A stretch of 64,000 nucleotides of DNA, taken from NCBI RefSeq assembly GCF_013205025.1, contig NZ_JABMLE010000002.1, forward strand, positions 1,033,775 to 1,097,774, written 5' to 3'. This DNA is from Rathayibacter sp. VKM Ac-2857. GTDB lineage: Bacteria > Actinomycetota > Actinomycetes > Actinomycetales > Microbacteriaceae. A model generated the notes under the pieces. It saw nothing but the letters and a program-made list of their open reading frames with translations, did not search any database and was not told the origin of the DNA. Of the stretch, positions 33,318-42,602 are shown one piece after another. Position numbers and translations under genes: made by a program. How positions within the stretch are numbered: the first letter of the stretch is position 1; each line of letters starts with the position of its first letter.

Positions 33318-35837
33318 TCAGCGGGCGACGATCGTCGTGACGGCAGGCGCGAGGCCCTCGGCTGAGACGGTGACGGTCACGACACCGGGGCCGGTCGGCC
33401 GAATGATCGCGAGAGCGCGGCCGTCGGAGGTCGTGCAGTGATCCGCTGTGAACGGCTCGCTGGTCGAGGTGGCGCCGGTGCCGAGTGCTTCGAGGACTGC
33501 AGGGCCGTCCACGGCCAGCATCACGACGTGCGACTCGACGTTGTGCACCGTCCCGGACTCGTCGACGAGTGCGATCGCGAGGAAGGCGAGGTCGGAGCCA
33601 TCGGCGCGCATGTCCGCACGATCTGCGACGACACTCAACTCGACTCGAGCTCCGGCGGAGCGGAGAGCGGAACGGCCGACCTCTGCTCCGCCGGCTGAGG
33701 CCACGGCGACGAGCTCGCCGGGCGCGAACGAGGTCTCGAACACCGCGCGGAACGGCAGCTCTGCGCCGACCTCCGCGACTCCCAGCGAGGAGCCGTCGAG
33801 CAGCAGCTCGACCTGCTCGGCGTCGCTGTACACCTCGACCCGGATCGGGCGGCCCTCGAACCCGGGCCAGGACCAGCTGCCGAGCGAGTCGGTCCACGCC
33901 CACGGCGTGGCGACGGCGAGCTCCTGCCCGTGGCGCTCAGGGCGGCTCACGGCGATGTACGGCGTCGAGGTGAGTCCGAAGACGATCTCGCGGAAGTAGG
34001 AGACGGGCAGGCGCTCCCCCGTGATGTCGATGTCGCCGCAGCCCGCGGTGAGGGCCGGGAAGGCTCCGCTGAAGCCGCTCTGCGCTTCGCCGTCCTCGAC
34101 GTAGCGGTTGACGCCGATGCCGACCTCGCCGAGGTAGTCCCACCCGGTCCAGGTGAAGTCGCCGATCACGCGGGAATCGGCCTGCACAAGAGCCCAGTTG
34201 GCGACGATCGACGACGGCCAGGTCTCGCTGCCGACGATGATCCGATCGGGGAACTGCTCGCGGTCGAGCTCGTAGCGCGCGTCGGCGTAGTTCATCCCGG
34301 CGACGTCGAGGACGGCGAACGACTCCTCGGTGCGCTGGGTCGCCTGCTCGGAGGCCTGGATCCGGCCCATCATGGCGCCGAAGCCGGCCATCATCGTGTT
34401 CACGCCACCGCCGGGCTGCTCGGCGGCCGCGGAGCGCTGCGCCTTCATCTGCGGCACGATCGTGTCGATCATCGAGACGAAGGGGTTCACCCCGTTGGTC
34501 ACGTAGCGGGTCGAATCGAGCGAGCGGACTTTCTCCGCGAGACGGCGTCCCCAGATCGAGCCGATCGGCGACCCGGTCTCGGGGATCTCGTTCCCGATGG
34601 AGTAGAAGATCACGCTGGGGTGATGGCGGTCCTTCGCGACCATCGCCTCGACGTCGCGCTCCCACCAGGTGGGGAAGTCGAAGGCGTAGTCGTTGTCGGA
34701 CTTCGCCTGGGTCCACACGTCGAAGGTCTCGTCCATCACGAGCATCCCGAGCCGGTCGCAGGCGTCGAGCAGGGCCGTGCTCATGGGTGCGTGCGAGCTG
34801 CGGATCGCGTTGAACCCGGCTTCCTTGAGGATCGCGATCTTCCGTTCCTCTGCGGGACGCATGGACACCACGCCGAGCGGACCGTTGTCGAGATGGATGC
34901 AGGCGCCGCGCAGCTTCACGCTCTGGCCGTTGATGCGCAGGCCGTGCGTCGGGTCGAGCTGCAGCGAGCGAATGCCGAAGGTCACGTGCTCGGTGTCGAC
35001 GATCTCGTCGCCGTCGTGCAGGGTGACGCGGGCGTGGTGCAGTGCTGGGTTCTCGACGCTCCACAGGGCCGGGTCCTCGAGGTGGAGACGGCGGCGGACG
35101 GTGCCGGTCGTGCCGGGGAGGAGGGTGATGGGCGAGCCGCTGCTGCCGACGGGAACGCCGGCGTCGTCTCGGAGAGCGACGTCCAGCCGGTAGGTGCGGG
35201 TGAGCGGGCCGGCGTTCTCGACGAGGGCCTCGATCTCGACGAGCGCCTCATGAGCGGTGACCTCGGGGGTCGTGATGCGCAGTCCGTCGGGGACGATGCG
35301 ACCTGTCCGCTTCACGACGAGGTGGACGTCGCGGTAGATGCCGGCGCCGGCGTACCAACGGCTGTCGAGGGAGGTTCGGCACTCGACGCGGATCTCGTTG
35401 TCGGCGCCGAACTGCAGGAACGGGTCGATCCGGACGGTGAAGCGCGAGTAGCCGTAGGCGTGCGTGCCGGCGAGGTTCCCGTTCACGAAGACCGCGGCGT
35501 CGCGGTAGACGCCGTCGAACTCGAGGAGGACGAGCGACCCGGCGTCCTGCTCCGGCGCCGCGAACGTGCGGCGGTACTCGAAGGCGCCGCCGGGGAAGTA
35601 GCCGTTGGTCTCGCCACGCGGTGCATCCTGGCGGCGAGTCTGCCCGATCAAGGCGTCGTGCGGGAGGTGCACGTCCGTCCAGTCGGCACCGCTCGAGCCG
35701 CCGAGCTCCGCGAACGCCGTGACCTTCGTGCGGAAGGACCATCCCTGGTTGAAGAGCGACCGGTTCGAACGTGCGGTCATCCGCTGCGCGGCCACTCGAT
35801 CGTCGTCGCGGGTGGCGGGATCGGTCAGGCTCGTCAT
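33318..35837 (-). CDS. GH2 beta-galactosidase-family enzyme, cytosolic
   Basis: About 839 residues: sugar-binding jelly roll, Ig-like domain, (beta/alpha)8 barrel, then a DUF4982-like beta region and an Ig-like end. The acid/base is Glu417 in YSIGNEI and the nucleophile Glu538 in IVGSETWPSS; RSSHAPMSTALLDACDRLG is also present. No signal peptide. The ATG at 35837 with GGAG upstream is preferred to the GTG at 35849. It is the first gene of the six-gene operon and is divergent from a LacI regulator, with operator-like palindromes between them. Exact specificity (galactose, glucuronate or other) is not determined. Confidence 0.9.
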   Translation of the reverse strand: MTSLTDPATRDDDRVAAQRMTARSNRSLFNQGWSFRTKVTAFAELGGSSGADWTDVHLPHDALIGQTRRQDAPRGETNGYFPGGAFEYRRTFAAPEQDAGSLVLLEFDGVYRDAAVFVNGNLAGTHAYGYSRFTVRIDPFLQFGADNEIRVECRTSLDSRWYAGAGIYRDVHLVVKRTGRIVPDGLRITTPEVTAHEALVEIEALVENAGPLTRTYRLDVALRDDAGVPVGSSGSPITLLPGTTGTVRRRLHLEDPALWSVENPALHHARVTLHDGDEIVDTEHVTFGIRSLQLDPTHGLRINGQSVKLRGACIHLDNGPLGVVSMRPAEERKIAILKEAGFNAIRSSHAPMSTALLDACDRLGMLVMDETFDVWTQAKSDNDYAFDFPTWWERDVEAMVAKDRHHPSVIFYSIGNEIPETGSPIGSIWGRRLAEKVRSLDSTRYVTNGVNPFVSMIDTIVPQMKAQRSAAAEQPGGGVNTMMAGFGAMMGRIQASEQATQRTEESFAVLDVAGMNYADARYELDREQFPDRIIVGSETWPSSIVANWALVQADSRVIGDFTWTGWDYLGEVGIGVNRYVEDGEAQSGFSGAFPALTAGCGDIDITGERLPVSYFREIVFGLTSTPYIAVSRPERHGQELAVATPWAWTDSLGSWSWPGFEGRPIRVEVYSDAEQVELLLDGSSLGVAEVGAELPFRAVFETSFAPGELVAVASAGGAEVGRSALRSAGARVELSVVADRADMRADGSDLAFLAIALVDESGTVHNVESHVVMLAVDGPAVLEALGTGATSTSEPFTADHCTTSDGRALAIIRPTGPGVVTVTVSAEGLAPAVTTIVAR

Positions 35838-35872
35838 CGAGGGCTCCACTTCGTTGCGGGGTAAGCGCGATG

Positions 35873-35917
35873 GTATCGCGCGTTACGAAGCTAAACACAG
35901 CGGGTAACGCGCGTCAA
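35873..35917. promoter_or_regulatory. Paired LacI-type operators in the GH2/LacI divergent promoter
   Basis: GTATCGCGCGTTAC (35873-35886) is a 14-bp palindrome with one mismatch. GTAACGCGCGTCAA (35904-35917) is a second, more degenerate copy starting 31 bp downstream, about three helical turns. A partial third GGTAAGCGCGA starts at 35860. The consensus GTAACGCGCGTTAC, with its central CG, fits a LacI-family operator controlling both the operon and the regulator. Confidence 0.65.
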
Positions 35918-35974
35918 CAAGCGTCCTAGAATTGGTGAGCAGCATCGGTCGGCGACGTCAGAAGGGGGAGCCGC

Positions 35975-36934
35975 GTGATCGTGAAGAGCGAGGACGTCGC
36001 CCGGCTCGCGGGAGTCTCGCGCGGCGCCGTGAGCCAGATCCTGAACGGGCGGGGCGAGCGCTTCTCCGCCTCGACCATCGAGCGCGTCAAGGAGGCGGCC
36101 CTCGAGCTCGACTACCAGCCTTCAGCCGCCGGCCGTGCCCTCGCCATGGGTTCGAGCGATTTCGTGATCGCCCTCATTCCGAACACCACGTTCGGTGGCA
36201 ACTTGCAGGACATCTTCGGTGCCGCGACCGAGCAGCTCGCAGAGCAGGGCCTCACCCTCGTCCTTCGGCTTGCAACGACGACGACCGCTGCGCTGGGGCG
36301 GTTGGTGGGCAGCATGGCTCCGCGGGCGATCCTCTCGCTGACGCCGTTCTCCGACGAGGAGCGAGAGCTGCTCGAGCGCCGAGGGGTGCGCGCGTTCGAC
36401 CCCCACCTCGCGTCCGAGGATCAGTTCGACCGCGAGATCGGCCGCCTTCAGGCACGCCATCTGATCGAGCGGGGCAGCACCCGCCTCGCGGTCGCTCGCC
36501 TTCAGGACGCGCGGCAGGACCCGTTCGGGCAGGGCCGCGAGGAGGGCGTCCGCGAGGAGTGCCGCCGTGCCGGCCTCGCCGATCCTGATGTGGTGCACCT
36601 CGGGGTCGATCTGGAGCAGGCGGTCGCCGCGCTCGACAGTCTGAATCCTCCCGGGATCGGGATCGCCTGCTACAACGACGACATCGCGACATGCCTGCTC
36701 TCGGCCGCCAGCATCCGGTCGCTCGAGGTCCCCGAGCAGGTCTCGATCATCGGCATGGACTGCACCCCGCTCTCTCAGGTCACCGTGCCCCGGCTGACGA
36801 CGATCTCCTACGACGTCACCGCGCCGACGAAGAACATGATCGCCAACTTCCTCTCGGTCCTCGGCGAGACGCCGGCTCCGGACGGCCCGGTCAACGCCCT
36901 CGAGCTCGAGCTGGTGGTCGGCGGCACGACCTGA
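35975..36934 (+). CDS. LacI-family regulator of the six-gene glycoside operon
   Basis: 319 residues: LacI helix-turn-helix at the very N-terminus (SEDVARLAGVSRGAVSQIL), linker QPSAAGRAL, and a sugar-binding sensor domain ending with VSIIGMDCTPLSQ. The GTG at 35975 has AAGGGGGAG upstream. It is divergent from the GH2 gene, with two GTAACGCGCG-type sites in the 137-bp gap, and probably represses the six-gene operon until a glycoside or its product binds. Confidence 0.92.
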   Translation: MIVKSEDVARLAGVSRGAVSQILNGRGERFSASTIERVKEAALELDYQPSAAGRALAMGSSDFVIALIPNTTFGGNLQDIFGAATEQLAEQGLTLVLRLATTTTAALGRLVGSMAPRAILSLTPFSDEERELLERRGVRAFDPHLASEDQFDREIGRLQARHLIERGSTRLAVARLQDARQDPFGQGREEGVREECRRAGLADPDVVHLGVDLEQAVAALDSLNPPGIGIACYNDDIATCLLSAASIRSLEVPEQVSIIGMDCTPLSQVTVPRLTTISYDVTAPTKNMIANFLSVLGETPAPDGPVNALELELVVGGTT

Positions 36935-36958
36935 CCGGGCGACTCTGAGGGACTGCGT

Positions 36959-37501
36959 TCAGTGGCCGACGACGAGCTTGAACCCCGCGGTCGCAACTCC
37001 CGCCGTCGCCAGTGCCACACCGGTGCCCACCGTGCGCCACGAACTCTGAGTGCCGCGGAGGTGGCCGATCGTGAAGCCGAGAAGCAGGAACCTCGTCACT
37101 ACGGAGAGTGCGGCGAGCGAGAAAGCCGCAGTACTGCCGAGAAGCCCAGCGACCGCGGCGATCAGGAGCACCACGGGTATCGCGCCCGAGCTGAGCACGG
37201 GCAGACCGTCGCGCAGCGAGTGCCGAAGTGCCGCCCGGTCAGGCCGATGATTCGTCCGGATCCGTGTCGCGTACGACTCCGCGACGACATGGGCGATGAA
37301 CGTCGAAACCACTGTGCCGATCAGCAAGAGCAGGTTCTCGGCGGTGCCTGCTTCGGCGGGACCGATGACCGCCAGGGTGCCTAGGACGACGATATTGCCG
37401 TAGATGTAGGCCTGGGCGCGGGCGGCAGCGGTGTCGACATCGATCGAGCCGCCTTTCGCGGCCTGGACCACTTCATCACCGACCGCAGGGTTCTGATCCA
37501 T
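36959..37501 (-). CDS. Conserved membrane protein of unknown function
   Basis: 180 residues with a polar N-terminus and four to five hydrophobic helices (roughly residues 34-50, 57-75, 100-125, 130-145 and 158-175). The loop TRIRTNHRPDRAALRHSLRDG is basic and likely cytosolic. I do not recognise a named family. The ATG at 37501 is preceded by AAGGAGAG. It is convergent with the LacI gene (24-bp gap) and lies 71 bp downstream of the DUF1269-like gene in the same direction. Confidence 0.75.
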   Translation of the reverse strand: MDQNPAVGDEVVQAAKGGSIDVDTAAARAQAYIYGNIVVLGTLAVIGPAEAGTAENLLLLIGTVVSTFIAHVVAESYATRIRTNHRPDRAALRHSLRDGLPVLSSGAIPVVLLIAAVAGLLGSTAAFSLAALSVVTRFLLLGFTIGHLRGTQSSWRTVGTGVALATAGVATAGFKLVVGH

Positions 37502-37572
37502 CGGTTCTCTCCTTCAGACGGTGATGCACCGGGATCAGCGGACCTCGGCCAGGTTCAGGTCGACGCGGACGG

Positions 37573-38037
37573 TCAATCGAAGAGCGCCGATACGTCGGCA
37601 TCGACCGGCTCGACGACAACCTGACGCGCCGAGAGCGAGCCGAGAAGCTCGGTCGCCTGGGAAACGGCGTCGCTCGAGATCTCGAACACCACGGCGGACT
37701 CGCCGAGCTGAATTGTCTCGCCGAGCTCCTGCAGCTGCGAATTCTTGAAGCCGACGTCACGGAGGCGACTGGCAAGAATCCCGACACCACTTCCCGCCAG
37801 GACACCGAGCGGTCCGCCGATGAGGCCGATGGCCCCGCCGACGAGAGCGCCGCGCCCCGCACCCCAGTCCTTGGTCTCGGTGAACGTGGGCGTACCGTCG
37901 GCCTTGACGTGGAGGACTGCGGTGTTGGCGATCTTCTCGGGGGCGGCACCGACGACCGCCGCGGCGGCTCGCGCTGCACCGTCCGGTGTAGCGAAGGCCG
38001 CGGCGAGGATGGTTCGGGTGGGGGCTGTTGCGGTCAT
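37573..38037 (-). CDS. DUF1269-like protein with glycine-rich membrane segment
   Basis: 154 residues. An N-terminal alpha/beta part (TILAAAFATPDGAARAAAAV) is followed by a glycine-rich hydrophobic stretch of about 30 residues (GALVGGAIGLIGGPLGVLAG) and a C-terminal ferredoxin-like part. This layout fits the DUF1269/TIGR-type envelope proteins, whose function is unknown. The ATG at 38037 has GAGGAG upstream. It may form a small operon with the membrane protein downstream. Confidence 0.75.
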   Translation of the reverse strand: MTATAPTRTILAAAFATPDGAARAAAAVVGAAPEKIANTAVLHVKADGTPTFTETKDWGAGRGALVGGAIGLIGGPLGVLAGSGVGILASRLRDVGFKNSQLQELGETIQLGESAVVFEISSDAVSQATELLGSLSARQVVVEPVDADVSALFD

Positions 38038-38347
38038 GATGTGCTCCTCGGTCAGGCCCTGCGCTTGTCGCCGGGCGATGTAGGTCCACTCTCCCGGGTC
38101 GCCATCGCGCTGCCGTCCTGCTTCAGGAGCGGCCTGTGTAGTCCATCCGCAGTAGGTGCAACGAGCCCACCAGTGGCGATGGTCAGCGTGAAGGCTGCGC
38201 TTCCGGTCGCCATGGGCGGCTCAGGGGTGATGTGCCCGTGCCGAGCTGGTGTTCGCTGCCGGCTACGCCGACCGCCTCGCGGTTCCCCTGGACCGTCGCG
38301 CCGGCCGACGCGAGCGAGTGTGTCGACGGTTCAGCGGTTTCTCGGCG
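38038..38347. other. Intergenic region, no gene recognised
   Basis: 310 bp between the DUF1269-like gene and the TetR gene. It should contain the promoter of the DUF1269-like gene. Open frames crossing it have no convincing start or family resemblance, and no clear palindrome or hairpin stood out. Confidence 0.4.
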
Positions 38348-39001
38348 TCACCGCGAGGGAGGCGTGTCGAACGCGGTTCCCAGCAACTGCTGGATCTCCA
38401 TCAGGTTCTGACCCGTGAGCCGTCGGATTGCGTCCTCGACCGCCGCGCCGAGGTCGAACGTCGGGTCCGAGATCCAGAACTGGTTGAGGCCGTCCCACAC
38501 TGCGATCACCTGACGGGCGGTGATGCGAGGGTCCGCGGCAGGGTGAGCGAGGCCACTCCGCTGGCTGTGCTCGATGAGGTGCGCGAACACCTCGACCAGC
38601 CTGGCGTTGCGCACGGCGAAGTACTCGGCAGCCGGATGCTCCGGTGACGCCGCTGCGCCCCTCAGCACAGTGAGGAGCCGAAACCGGGGATCGGCGGAGT
38701 CGGGGTTCGGCAGTCGACGGAAGGCGCGGGCGTCGATGACGGTGTCGTCCAGGTCCAGCTGGGATTTCGCGCCCTGCTCCTCCTCGATCGCTCCCAGGGC
38801 GGCGACGAGCAGGTGGTCCTTCGAGGGGAAGTGGTAGAGCACTGTGGTCTCGCTCACCCCCGAGCGCTGGGAGACCAGCGCCGTCGTCACGCCTTCGTGG
38901 CCGAGCTCGTCGACGAGCGCCACCACCGCGGCGACGATCGTCTCGCGGCGCTTCCGCGTCGAGGCGTACGGTCCGCGCTTCGTCGGTGCAGTCGAGGTCA
39001 C
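38348..39001 (-). CDS. TetR-family regulator, divergent from GPH transporter
   Basis: 217 residues. The N-terminal helix-turn-helix reads VTTALVSQRSGVSETTVLYHF, followed by PSKDHLLVAAL and an all-helical ligand domain. The start is the GTG at 39001. Its 170-bp divergent promoter region is shared with the GPH-type transporter and esterase genes, so it is their likely local repressor. The region contains GTTCCA twice (about 39034 and 39080) but no clear inverted repeat. Confidence 0.88.
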   Translation of the reverse strand: MTSTAPTKRGPYASTRKRRETIVAAVVALVDELGHEGVTTALVSQRSGVSETTVLYHFPSKDHLLVAALGAIEEEQGAKSQLDLDDTVIDARAFRRLPNPDSADPRFRLLTVLRGAAASPEHPAAEYFAVRNARLVEVFAHLIEHSQRSGLAHPAADPRITARQVIAVWDGLNQFWISDPTFDLGAAVEDAIRRLTGQNLMEIQQLLGTAFDTPPSR

Positions 39002-39171
39002 ATGATCAGCCTAGGCGAGGACAATCTGAGTAAGTTCCAGTTTTCGGCAGTGGGAAGCGCGACTGATCGCTTGATTCTCGTTCCAACACTGTGATTCACT
39101 CTGTTTTCAGATCCGGCGCCGCGAGACGCCGTCCCTCCCGATCTCCGCGCTCCTCCTCCGAAGGACCCCCG

Positions 39172-40578
39172 ATGACGACGACGTCACGACCGACCAGCGC
39201 CCGCGCCACCCGCAGAGCCGACCGACGAAACGACCCCGACCGACTCTCCGCCGCGGCGGGCCTGGCGTGGACCACCACAGGGCTCTCCGGAGCGGTCAAC
39301 TACCTCTTCCTGGCGATGTGGGTGTTCTACGGCACCGACGTCCTCGGCCTGAATCCGGCCGTCCTCGGCACGCTCGCCCTGGTGAGCAAGCTCCTCGAGG
39401 CGGCGGTCGTCGTCCTCGCCGGATGGCTCATCGACCGCACCCCCGAGACCCGCTGGGGTAAGGCCCGGCCCTATGAGCTCGCGATCATCGGGGTCTGGAT
39501 CTCGACCTGGTTCCTCTTCTCGACCCCCGATCTCCCCGACGCCGGCAAGACCGCATGGCTCTTCGTCTGGCTCCTCCTGGCCAATGTCGTCTTCACCTCC
39601 CTCCTCGGAGCGAACGACTACCTCTACCTCGCCCGCGCATTCAACTCCCGCCTCCTCGTCGCCAAGGTCGCCACCCGCACCGGCTTCTTCACGACCGTCG
39701 GAGTCGTCGCCTTCAACGTCGCCCTGCCGCTCTTCATCGCCCAGGCGGGCACGAGCACCTCGGCGTGGTCGATGCTCGCGCTCTTCCTAGCGATCCCGCT
39801 GGCCCTCATCGGACTCGGCCGCTTCCTCTTCTTCAAGGAGAAGTACCAGACCGAGGCCGCGGACGCCCCGAAGGTCACCTTCCGCGACATCCGCGAGGTT
39901 CTCGTCTCGAACCGCTACATCTGGATCGTCGCCGGCATCAGCTTCGTCGGAGCCCTCGCCGGTGGGACCGGGATAGCCGTCTACTACTTCAAGTACGTCG
40001 TCGGCGACATCTCCCTGATGAGCCTCACCGGTCTCGTGCCCGTGCTGATCCTCCCGCTGATGCTGTTCTTCCCCCGTCTGATGAAGCGCTTCGCCATCAG
40101 CACGATCATCACGGCTGGAGCCGTCTGCGGAGTCCTCGCCGGGGTCCTCATGATCGTCGCGAACGGGAACCTGGCGGTGATCCTCCTCTCCAGCGCGCTG
40201 AGCGGCCTCGGGACCCTCCCCATCACCTTCCTCCTCCAGGTGCTCGTCATCGACAACGCCAGTTACAACCAGTGGAGCGGCCGCCGACGGCTCGAGAGCA
40301 CGATGGGCGCGATCACGGCATTCGCCGTCCGGCTCGGCGGTGGTCTCGGCGGCGCGGCCACCGGCTGGGTCCTGGGCGTCGTCGGCTACGACGGCACGGC
40401 CGCGGCGCAGACGCCGGAGGCGCTCACCGGCATCGTCCTTCTCGCCGGCGCGTTCCCCGCGGTGCTCTGGATCGGTGTCGCCCTCGCCATGCGCCCCTAC
40501 CGGACCTTCGAAAAGCTGCTCCCCACCATCACCGCGGGCCTCGCTGTGATCACCCCCGACCCGAAGGATCACCGATGA
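39172..40578 (+). CDS. GPH-type (MFS superfamily) sugar or glycoside transporter
   Basis: About 468 residues with some twelve helices and features of the glycoside-pentoside-hexuronide cation symporters: the helix 2-3 loop WLIDRTPETRWGKARPYEL and the mid-protein SNRYIWIV region. The ATG at 39172 has AAGGA upstream; earlier in-frame starts lack one. Its stop overlaps the start of the esterase gene by 4 bp (ATGA at 40575), implying import of an ester that the next enzyme cleaves, or of the enzyme's product. Confidence 0.88.
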   Translation: MTTTSRPTSARATRRADRRNDPDRLSAAAGLAWTTTGLSGAVNYLFLAMWVFYGTDVLGLNPAVLGTLALVSKLLEAAVVVLAGWLIDRTPETRWGKARPYELAIIGVWISTWFLFSTPDLPDAGKTAWLFVWLLLANVVFTSLLGANDYLYLARAFNSRLLVAKVATRTGFFTTVGVVAFNVALPLFIAQAGTSTSAWSMLALFLAIPLALIGLGRFLFFKEKYQTEAADAPKVTFRDIREVLVSNRYIWIVAGISFVGALAGGTGIAVYYFKYVVGDISLMSLTGLVPVLILPLMLFFPRLMKRFAISTIITAGAVCGVLAGVLMIVANGNLAVILLSSALSGLGTLPITFLLQVLVIDNASYNQWSGRRRLESTMGAITAFAVRLGGGLGGAATGWVLGVVGYDGTAAAQTPEALTGIVLLAGAFPAVLWIGVALAMRPYRTFEKLLPTITAGLAVITPDPKDHR

Positions 40579-42602
40579 CTGCCCCTTCCCCTGTCACCGC
40601 CGACTCACTCGCCGGACGACCGCTCGACCGCGACCCCGTGGACGGCGCCTTCGCCCTGCCCTACGTCGACATCGACGAGTGGCGCGACGAACCGGTGCGC
40701 CACCGCTACCTGCACGGTGGGTTCCACGACAGCGACACGCGCTTCTCGATCTACCTCCCGACCGCCGATCAGTTCCAGGGACGCTTCTTCCAGCACGTCA
40801 CCCCTGTCCCGCAGAGCGAGAATCTCGCACAGCAGCGCCTCGACGACGAGAACCCGATCCCCTTCACGCTCGCCAGCGGCGGCTACTACCTCGAGACCAA
40901 CAGCGGCGGTCCTGCTGCATCGGGTGGTCCGATGTCCAGCGTGGACCCGACGATCGGCGCCTATCGCGCCAACGCGGCCGTCGCCCGGCTCTCGCGTCGA
41001 CTCGCGAGCGCGGTCTTCGGCGAGCAGCGCGTCTTCGGCTACCTCTACGGCGGGAGCGGCGGCGGCTACCGCACGATCGGCGCCTCCGAGAACACCGACG
41101 GCGTCTGGGACGGCTTCGTGCCCTACGTCATCGGCAGCCCGATGGCGATCCCGAACGTCTTCGCCGTCCGCATGCATGCTCAGCGGATCCTCCGCGATGT
41201 GCTCCCCCGAATCGTGGACGCCTACGACGCCGGCGGGGATCCGACTGAGCTGGAGCTCACCGACGAGGAGCGCGCGACCCTGGACGAGGTGACCCGCATG
41301 GGCTTCCCGCTCCGCTCCTGGTTCGGCTGGGAGACCATGGGGATGCACGCGTTCGGCGTCCTCTACCCCGGGATCATGGCCGCCGACCCGAGCTACGCCA
41401 CCGACTTCTGGAGCGCGGAGGGCTACCTCGGCAGCGACCCGGACGCCTCCGTGCACCGCGACCGCATCCGGCTCGACACCACCGTCGTCGAGCTGCTCAC
41501 CGCCGACCCCGACGCGGCGACCGTCACGGGAGGTGTCGACGAGTCGTACAAAGCCACCGTCTCCGGTGACCGCTCGGTCATCGGCGTACGGCTCGCGGAC
41601 GTACCCAGCGGCTGGACTCTGGGCGCCGAGCTCGTGATCCGCTCCGGCCACTCGACCGGTCGTGTGCTGCGCGTCGCCGGCGTCGACGGCGACGAGGTGC
41701 TCCTTGAGCCGGGCCAGGGCGACGCCGTCCTCGCTGTCGGTGACGCGGTGACCCTCGATAACTCGAACTTCCTCGCTGCTCAGACCTACCACCGCCACCA
41801 GGTTCCGTCCGCTGACTACCTCGTCTGGGATCAGTTCCGAGACGCCGACGGCGAGCCTGCCCTCCCCCAGCGCCCCCTGCTGCTCGGTCCGCTCTTCGCG
41901 CAGGGCGCCTCCGGCACCGTCCCGACCGGGCGCATCAGCAGCCGGATGATCGTGGTCGCCTCCCTCCTCGACCGTGAGGCCTTCCCGTGGCAGGCCGACT
42001 GGTACCGCTCTCGCGTCGCGGAGTTCCTCGGCGACGCCGCAGACGACCGCTTCCGCCTCTGGTACACCGACAACGCGCTGCACGGCGACGAGAGCGGCGT
42101 CCAGGAGCACGAAACGCTGACGGTCAGCTACGCCGGCGCCCTGCAGGCCGCTCTTCGACAGCTGAGCGCCTGGGTCGAGGAGGGCGTGGAGCCGTCGCCG
42201 TCGACCGTTTACGAGGTCGTCGACGGCCAGGTAGAGGTGGCCGTCGACGATGCTTTGCGCGGTGGCGTCCAGCCCACGGTGACCGCCACGGTCGGCGGTG
42301 CCGATCGGGTCGAGGTGCGCGTTGGCGAGGCGGTCGACGTCCATTTCACCGCCGAGGCGACCACCGCCGGCGGCCTGATCGTTGCCGTGGCGACGGATCT
42401 CACCGGAGCAGGCCACTTCCATGCGGCCGAGCGGGTCTTTCCCGAGCGGAAGATCGACGACGTCCGACAGTGCGCATTCGACGACGCTGGAACCTATTTC
42501 CTCGCCATCCGCGTCACTGCACAGACCACCGGAGATGCAGACGATCCCTATGCGCGCGTCGACAACATCGCCCGAGTCAGGGTGGTCGTCCGCGCCGATT
42601 AA
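40575..42602 (+). CDS. Large alpha/beta-hydrolase, tannase/feruloyl-esterase-like
   Basis: About 675 residues with no signal peptide. The nucleophile elbow YLYGGSGGGYR puts the catalytic serine at about Ser161; DNALHGDE near residue 500 may hold the catalytic histidine. Between them lies a beta-rich insertion (about residues 295-400), and the last 120 residues form another beta domain. The arrangement recalls tannase and feruloyl esterase relatives, which cleave aromatic esters, but the resemblance is general. It is translationally coupled to the transporter. It converges with the lipid-kinase gene, overlapping it by 4 bp. Confidence 0.65.
   Translation: MTAPSPVTADSLAGRPLDRDPVDGAFALPYVDIDEWRDEPVRHRYLHGGFHDSDTRFSIYLPTADQFQGRFFQHVTPVPQSENLAQQRLDDENPIPFTLASGGYYLETNSGGPAASGGPMSSVDPTIGAYRANAAVARLSRRLASAVFGEQRVFGYLYGGSGGGYRTIGASENTDGVWDGFVPYVIGSPMAIPNVFAVRMHAQRILRDVLPRIVDAYDAGGDPTELELTDEERATLDEVTRMGFPLRSWFGWETMGMHAFGVLYPGIMAADPSYATDFWSAEGYLGSDPDASVHRDRIRLDTTVVELLTADPDAATVTGGVDESYKATVSGDRSVIGVRLADVPSGWTLGAELVIRSGHSTGRVLRVAGVDGDEVLLEPGQGDAVLAVGDAVTLDNSNFLAAQTYHRHQVPSADYLVWDQFRDADGEPALPQRPLLLGPLFAQGASGTVPTGRISSRMIVVASLLDREAFPWQADWYRSRVAEFLGDAADDRFRLWYTDNALHGDESGVQEHETLTVSYAGALQAALRQLSAWVEEGVEPSPSTVYEVVDGQVEVAVDDALRGGVQPTVTATVGGADRVEVRVGEAVDVHFTAEATTAGGLIVAVATDLTGAGHFHAAERVFPERKIDDVRQCAFDDAGTYFLAIRVTAQTTGDADDPYARVDNIARVRVVVRAD

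Noticed and set aside
39002-39171. TetR operator between the TetR gene and the GPH transporter
   Set aside because: GTTCCA occurs twice as a direct repeat, but no inverted repeat of useful length was found, so no operator is claimed.
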